From Kingdonia uniflora (taxonomy: Eukaryota > Streptophyta > Magnoliopsida > Ranunculales > Circaeasteraceae), in assembly GCA_014058105.1 (NCBI GenBank), contig JACGCM010002535.1, positions 1 through 64,000 of the forward strand: a stretch of DNA of 64,000 bases. Reading direction: 5' to 3'. How positions within the stretch are numbered: position 1 is the first letter of the stretch; each line of letters begins with the position of its first letter. The notes under the pieces are model-generated. The model saw only the letters and a program-made list of their open reading frames with translations, was not told the origin of the DNA and did no database searches. Both the position numbers and the translations under genes were made by a program. Shown piece by piece: positions 59,550-64,000 of this stretch.

Positions 59550-62062
59550 TTTAGTGTCTCAGATTTTTTTTATTTTTTATTTTACTTTAATTGGTTATTT
59601 AATATTATTATCATTCATACATCATACCTCACGCATTCATATTCATGTCATGCATCTTGCATCGCATCTCTTTTTCTCTCATCAGAGCTTTGTGTTCTTC
59701 TTTACCCCTTTTATGTGTTTCAGTGGTTCAGGTGGTTTTTAGGCGATAGAGGTTGTGTTTTGTGTTTGGGGACCCATAGTATGGGATGGCGGAGTTGTTG
59801 TTCTTGTTGTATGGTGGTGGTGTTTGAGTGTGGGCTGTTTCTGTGTTTGGGTGTTCGTGGAGGAATTTGGGATTTTCCAGTAGTCGTTCGAACGAGATTC
59901 ATAGTCTATCGAACGAGTTTACTCATCTCCTGGAATTTGGCCCAAGATCTCCAAGTCGTTCGAACGAATTCTGTGTCCATTCGGACGACTGTATCTATTC
60001 GCACGACCCAGTTTTCGTTCGAACAACCTATCTAACGACTAGACATATCTCCTGGAATTTAACCAAAGGGAATGTTTTCGTTCGAACGACCTTTCGATCG
60101 AATGTTGTGTTTCTAGGATTTCTTTCCTTTTTGGCTTTAGTCGCTCGAACGAGTTTACCATTCGTTAGAACGACCATCGTAACCTTGGTTTGATTTATTC
60201 TTTCTTGTCTTTCTCTTGGGGTTTAGTTTTTCTTAAAGAGAGAGAGGGAAAGCTCTAGAGAGAACCTTGGAGAGGGTTTGGAGAGAGAGAGCTTGGGAGA
60301 GAGTTTAGAGAGGGCCTAGAGAAAGGATCATCTTCTCCTCATCCCCGATCGTCAGCATCCCCGATTTCGGTAAGTCTTCCCCAATTCCCTTTTCCCCTAG
60401 TTTTCCTAACTCTCTCAAATTTGTGGCTAGTTTGATTGTTGGGTTGGGTTTATTGTCAGGTTCTTGTGTTGTTTTGGTTGTGATTGGTTGATTGCCATGG
60501 TTTTCGGTGTTCCGGTTGCCGAGGGGCGGAACTAGGTTTTGGAGTACGGATCGTGATTTTTGCTGGGATTCAAGCTTTATATCAGGCGAGTGTCCCTCCA
60601 TTGTTAAATTCCTATACTAGTTTAACCTGTGCTAGTTAGAGTATGCAATTTGACAGTGAGGTGTTTGTGATTTTGTTTCTAACTATATTTGCTTCGTCTG
60701 TCGTAGTAATTGATTCTGCATTGTTGTTTCCTATGGGTAGGCATGTAGGGTGTGTTTTCCTTTTTGTTTTAGCAAATTATGCATTGTGGGGTATTCTCGT
60801 GGGTAGTCCTTGACTACTGTGCTCTAGTTGGTGAAGACTGATGTTGTTGGACGTTGTGATTGGTCAATTAGTCGCTATTCGTCTGTGCTTGGATGTTGTG
60901 ACTGAATAATTAGTCACGGTTGCATTGGTATTAGGATTGTTGCCCTCTCTCGGGCAAGTGTTATCATGTGTGTAGGCCGTGAGGGCGGCTGTGGCATTTG
61001 ATCCTTGGGATCATGTTTCATTATGGGTTTCTTTTATTCTTTTAACTTAATTGGATCAAATACATAAACTCACTCCAAATTGGCCGGCCCCCGATAGGTT
61101 CGAAGGATTCCTAGCTCGGGCTGAAATAGTATGGTGAGTTCTGGCTGAGATACTTTCATACCTGAATACCATCCTGGAGTATGGAATGGTATGAGATAGT
61201 TCCCCTCTGGTGCCAGCACTATCCTGAGAGGTTGAAATACTAATGAATTCGAAAAATTTGAGGGCGATGGCTCCTCGGGTTGAAACCCCTATTCACTATG
61301 ATCAAGTGGTAATATCCTAGCCGGGTCAAGCTTAAAACAAATCGAACCCATTTTATCCATCTGAGGTCTCTTTAAGGTTATATTGTATTAGTGGCTAATC
61401 AGTCCAATACTCTGAATTTTAGGGCGAAGTTCTTGTCTTCATGATAGCATAAACATTCACTTTAGGACCATTTTAAAATCATATCATATTTTATCGCATC
61501 ATATCACATCACATCAGCATATCTTGATTCCATTTCCTCTTCCCCTGTAGGTCCTCCCACACTATTTTTTACCTTATATATATATCGCAGTGCCTTTTAC
61601 ATTCCTTATCCCATGCACTTCTTCTTCTTTCTCTGCACTAGTTTCATTAGTATGTTGTTTAGCACTATTGGGTTATTAGTGAGCCGTGGTTTTGCTCATC
61701 CTCGTATTTTCCCCCCTTTCAGAGGCAGAGTAGTAGCTGGTTCTTGCTGAGGGTTTTCAGCTGTGTTGCTGACAGTTTTGGTAGCTGATGAGAGGAGTTG
61801 GAGAGTATTTTAGGTAGGTTCTCAGCTTTGGACGTTGTTCAGTATTCGAGATATTGTATTTACATTTTGGTGATGTATATATATCTTTTGCTTCATCTTC
61901 TTTTCCTTTTACTCTGATGATATTGCTATAGTCAATGACCGAGCCTGAACTTGTACATGGCATGGTTGTTTGTGGGGGTGAATCAGTTGGATTCCCTGAC
62001 CTGCACATTTCGAATGATAGTAATTCATCTAGCAACCAATTATTAGAAATTGGAGCGTGATA
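59550..62062 (+). repeat. 3' LTR of the plus-strand element
   Basis: It starts TTTAGTGTCTCAG (the expected TGTAG having changed) and ends GGAGCGTGATA. It differs from the 5' LTR by many substitutions and small indels, so the insertion is old. The TTCGAA palindrome cluster occupies about 59880-60180 with about eleven recognisable motif copies. Confidence 0.92.
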
Positions 62063-62067
62063 GAATG

Positions 62068-62590
62068 CCCTAGGTTAAGAATCTTAAGGTCAAATATTTT
62101 ATGTTTCAATTTGAATTATTCAGAATTAAATTGGATTAGAGAGATATTCGGAATAATCGGATAAGAGGGTATTCAGAATAATTATATTGGATGGTTTTTG
62201 GAATAATCGGATCGGAAAATTTGAAATAATCAGATCGGAATAATCGGATTATAATAATTTGGAATAATCGGATAGGAATAATTCTGAATAATCAGATCGG
62301 AATAATCGGATCAGAAAATTTGGAAATTCGGAATTGCACACAACTATTTGATTCTGATCCAAATTTTTTCAAGAAAATTCAGAAATCGGATTTTTGGTAA
62401 TCGGAATTGAAAAATATGGTTCCAAAATTTGAAATATCTTATCAGAAATTTGGACAAAAGTTGTAACCTTAATCATGGGTGAGTGGTGTTGGCTGAGAAG
62501 ATCATTCTCTAATCGTTGCCTGACGCTATTATTTTCTTAATTCTGATACAGCTTATTATTAATTTCGTGGATGCTTGTTTTTATGATTTT
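62068..62590. other. Degenerate short repeats and AT-rich DNA
   Basis: After the GAATG duplication, 62140-62345 consists of scattered copies of GGAATAATCGGAT and relatives. The rest is AT-rich without a gene. Similar CGGATC/GAATTC-rich text lies on the other side of the insertion at about 51797-51950, so the retrotransposon may have landed inside one such low-complexity unit. Confidence 0.55.
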
Positions 62591-63675
62591 TGACTTGTAA
62601 TATGTAGTCTGTTTGGTTGAATTAGATGAACCAATAACCGACCTATAATATATTAGATGGGTAGGTCGAATTGGGATGAACCAATAAGCGGTATATAATA
62701 TATTAGAAGATTGAATTGGCTGAAACAATAATTTTGTATATAGATATGTTGGTCGAATTGGGATGAACCAATAAGCGACCTTTAAAATATTAGAATACTG
62801 AATTTGCAAAAGCAACAATTCTGTATATAGATGTATTGGTCGAATTGGGATGATCCAATAAATGACCTGTAATGAATTAAAAGATTGAATTGGCCACAAC
62901 AATAATTCTGTAAATAGATGTGTTGGTCGAATTGGGATGAACCAATAAGCGACCTGTAATGTATTAGAAGATTGAATTGGCTAAAGCAACAATTCTGTAT
63001 ATAGAAGTGTTGGTCGAATTAGGAGTAACCACTAAGCGACCTGTAATCTATTAGAAGATTAAATTGGCCGAAGTAACAATTCTGTATATAGATATATTTT
63101 TCGAATTGGGATGAACCAATAACTGACCTGAAATGAATTAGAAGATTGAATTGGCCGAAGCAACAATTTTGTATATAGTTGTGTTGGTCGAATTAAGATG
63201 AACCAATAAGTGACCTGTAATCTATTAGAAGATTGAATTAGCCGAAACAACAATTTTGTATATAGATGTGTTGGTCAAATTGGGATGAACCAATAAGCAA
63301 CCTGTAATACATTAGAAGATTGAATTGGCCGGAGCAATAATTTTGTATATAGATGTGTTGGTCAAATTGGGATGAACCAATAAGCGACCTGTAATATATT
63401 AGAAGATTGAATTGGCCGAAGCAACAATTTTGTATATAGATGTGTTGGTCGAATTAGGATAAACCAATAAGCGACCTGTAATATATTAGAAGATTGAATT
63501 GGCCGAAGCAACAATTTTGTATATAGATGTGCTGGTCGAATTGGGATGAACCAATAAGCGACCTGTAATGTATTTGATAGGTGGTCAAATTGGGATGAAC
63601 CAATAAGCGACCTGCAATAGATTATGTAATTTGATGGTCTAATTGTGCAAGCCAATAACCGACCTGTAATATTTT
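62591..63675. repeat. 87-bp tandem repeat array (minisatellite)
   Basis: About 14 units, marked by GATGAACCAATAAGCGACCTG. Starts at 63371, 63458 and 63545 are exactly 87 bp apart. The first units (near 62590-62690) and the last ones (63594 and about 63645) are shortened, one step being 49 bp. The central units 63283-63545 are the most alike, while edge units are more diverged. Because 87 is a multiple of three, long minus-strand open frames with a 29-residue repeat arise at 62537-62902, 63059-63253 and 63362-63655. These are probably a by-product, not genes. Confidence 0.92.
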
Positions 63676-63795
63676 GGTTGAGCTAAATTGGTAATGAGGT
63701 CAAACATTGTGTCTGAAGCTAATAATTTAAGAATAGTGAATCAATTCTGCTTTATAGGCGTACTGGCCAATAGGTAAGTAGAGCCGAGATTCCAG

Positions 63796-64000
63796 TCAGT
63801 ATACAAAAGCTATCAGCAATAAGGCACAAATTGGGATGAGCAAGTAGGAAGCAAGACCGACTCCCTCCCATCCAAGGAATAAAATCATAAAGTTTTCCCC
63901 TTTTACCAGTATTAGTATCGTCGAGGCGATTGTTCCTATCGTCAGAGCGATGGAGAAGTTTTTTGAATGCCAACTAAAGAGCGAAACTTCATGATCAAAT
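63796..64000 (-). pseudogene. Organelle-like fragment with NADH dehydrogenase subunit 5 motif
   Basis: A minus-strand frame enters from the window edge at 63999 and stays open to a TGA at 63796-63798. It is strongly hydrophobic ([17 protein letters not shown]) and includes [20 protein letters not shown] at about 63834-63893. [16 protein letters not shown] is a conserved block of subunit 5 of respiratory complex I. Sequence on both sides of the block does not match what I expect of that protein, and base composition is less AT-rich than its surroundings. The best reading is a rearranged mitochondrial DNA fragment in the nucleus. A chance resemblance is not excluded. Confidence 0.45.

Larger units (their letters stand above)
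52228..62062 (+). mobile_element. Ty3/gypsy element with both LTRs complete, GAATG duplication
   Basis: GAATG occurs at 52223-52227 and again at 62063-62067, directly outside the LTR edges, so the insertion is delimited exactly (9,835 bp). Both LTRs are about 2.51 kb. Primer-binding site, gag, protease, reverse transcriptase, RNase H, integrase, chromodomain-like tail and polypurine tract occur in the expected order. The LTR structure, including TTCGAA palindromes, matches the element at 14445-20583. Many in-frame TAG and TGA codons break the protein. Confidence 0.95.

Noticed and set aside
62537..63655. Long minus-strand open frames with a 29-residue repeat
   Set aside because: They follow from an 87-bp tandem repeat being a multiple of three. 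No start context, domain or codon character supports a protein.

Overview
The window looks like nuclear DNA from a flowering plant, probably a dicot. It is AT-rich, has no dense gene content, and is built mostly from layered and broken transposable elements. These are chromodomain-type Ty3/gypsy LTR retrotransposons with LTRs of about 2.4-2.5 kb and an initiator-Met tRNA primer site, one Ty1/copia element, one Helitron, and probably one tRNA-derived SINE. I saw no tRNA, rRNA or CRISPR. The species cannot be named from the sequence.

Layout. 1-1648: AT-rich flank with a SINE-like piece. 1649-13808: minus-strand Ty3/gypsy tandem array, LTR - internal - LTR - internal - LTR (three LTRs, two internal regions), with an imperfect 5-bp duplication only at its outer ends. 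14445-20583: a second minus-strand copy with a perfect GATCA target-site duplication and a large internal deletion. 21642-22324: the only non-transposon gene with a clear domain, a RING-type E3 ligase on the minus strand, split by a frameshift and lacking one zinc ligand. About 24006-24880: exons of an unrecognised plant gene, broken. 25963-32332: a decayed Ty1/copia element on the plus strand. 32333-37070: intergenic, with a 159-bp direct repeat. About 37070-45929: a different minus-strand Ty3/gypsy element with a long open reverse transcriptase, lying against the truncated helicase end of a Helitron (45930 to about 50131, minus). 52228-62062: a plus-strand Ty3/gypsy element with both LTRs complete and a perfect GAATG duplication. 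62140-62345: degenerate short repeats. 62591-63675: an 87-bp tandem repeat. 63796-64000: an open frame with an organelle-like NADH dehydrogenase subunit 5 motif, running off the window.

The parts do not form a working pathway. The retrotransposons once encoded gag, protease, reverse transcriptase, RNase H and integrase, but every copy has stops, frameshifts, deletions or altered catalytic residues. Many stops are TGA or TAG where C-to-T (or opposite-strand G-to-A) change would explain them, as expected of methylated plant repeats. The best leads are structural: the tandem LTR array, a perfect 46-bp hairpin in one LTR, clusters of TTCGAA palindromes in the LTRs, and a TAG stop at the same place in the gag zinc knuckle of three separate internal regions.
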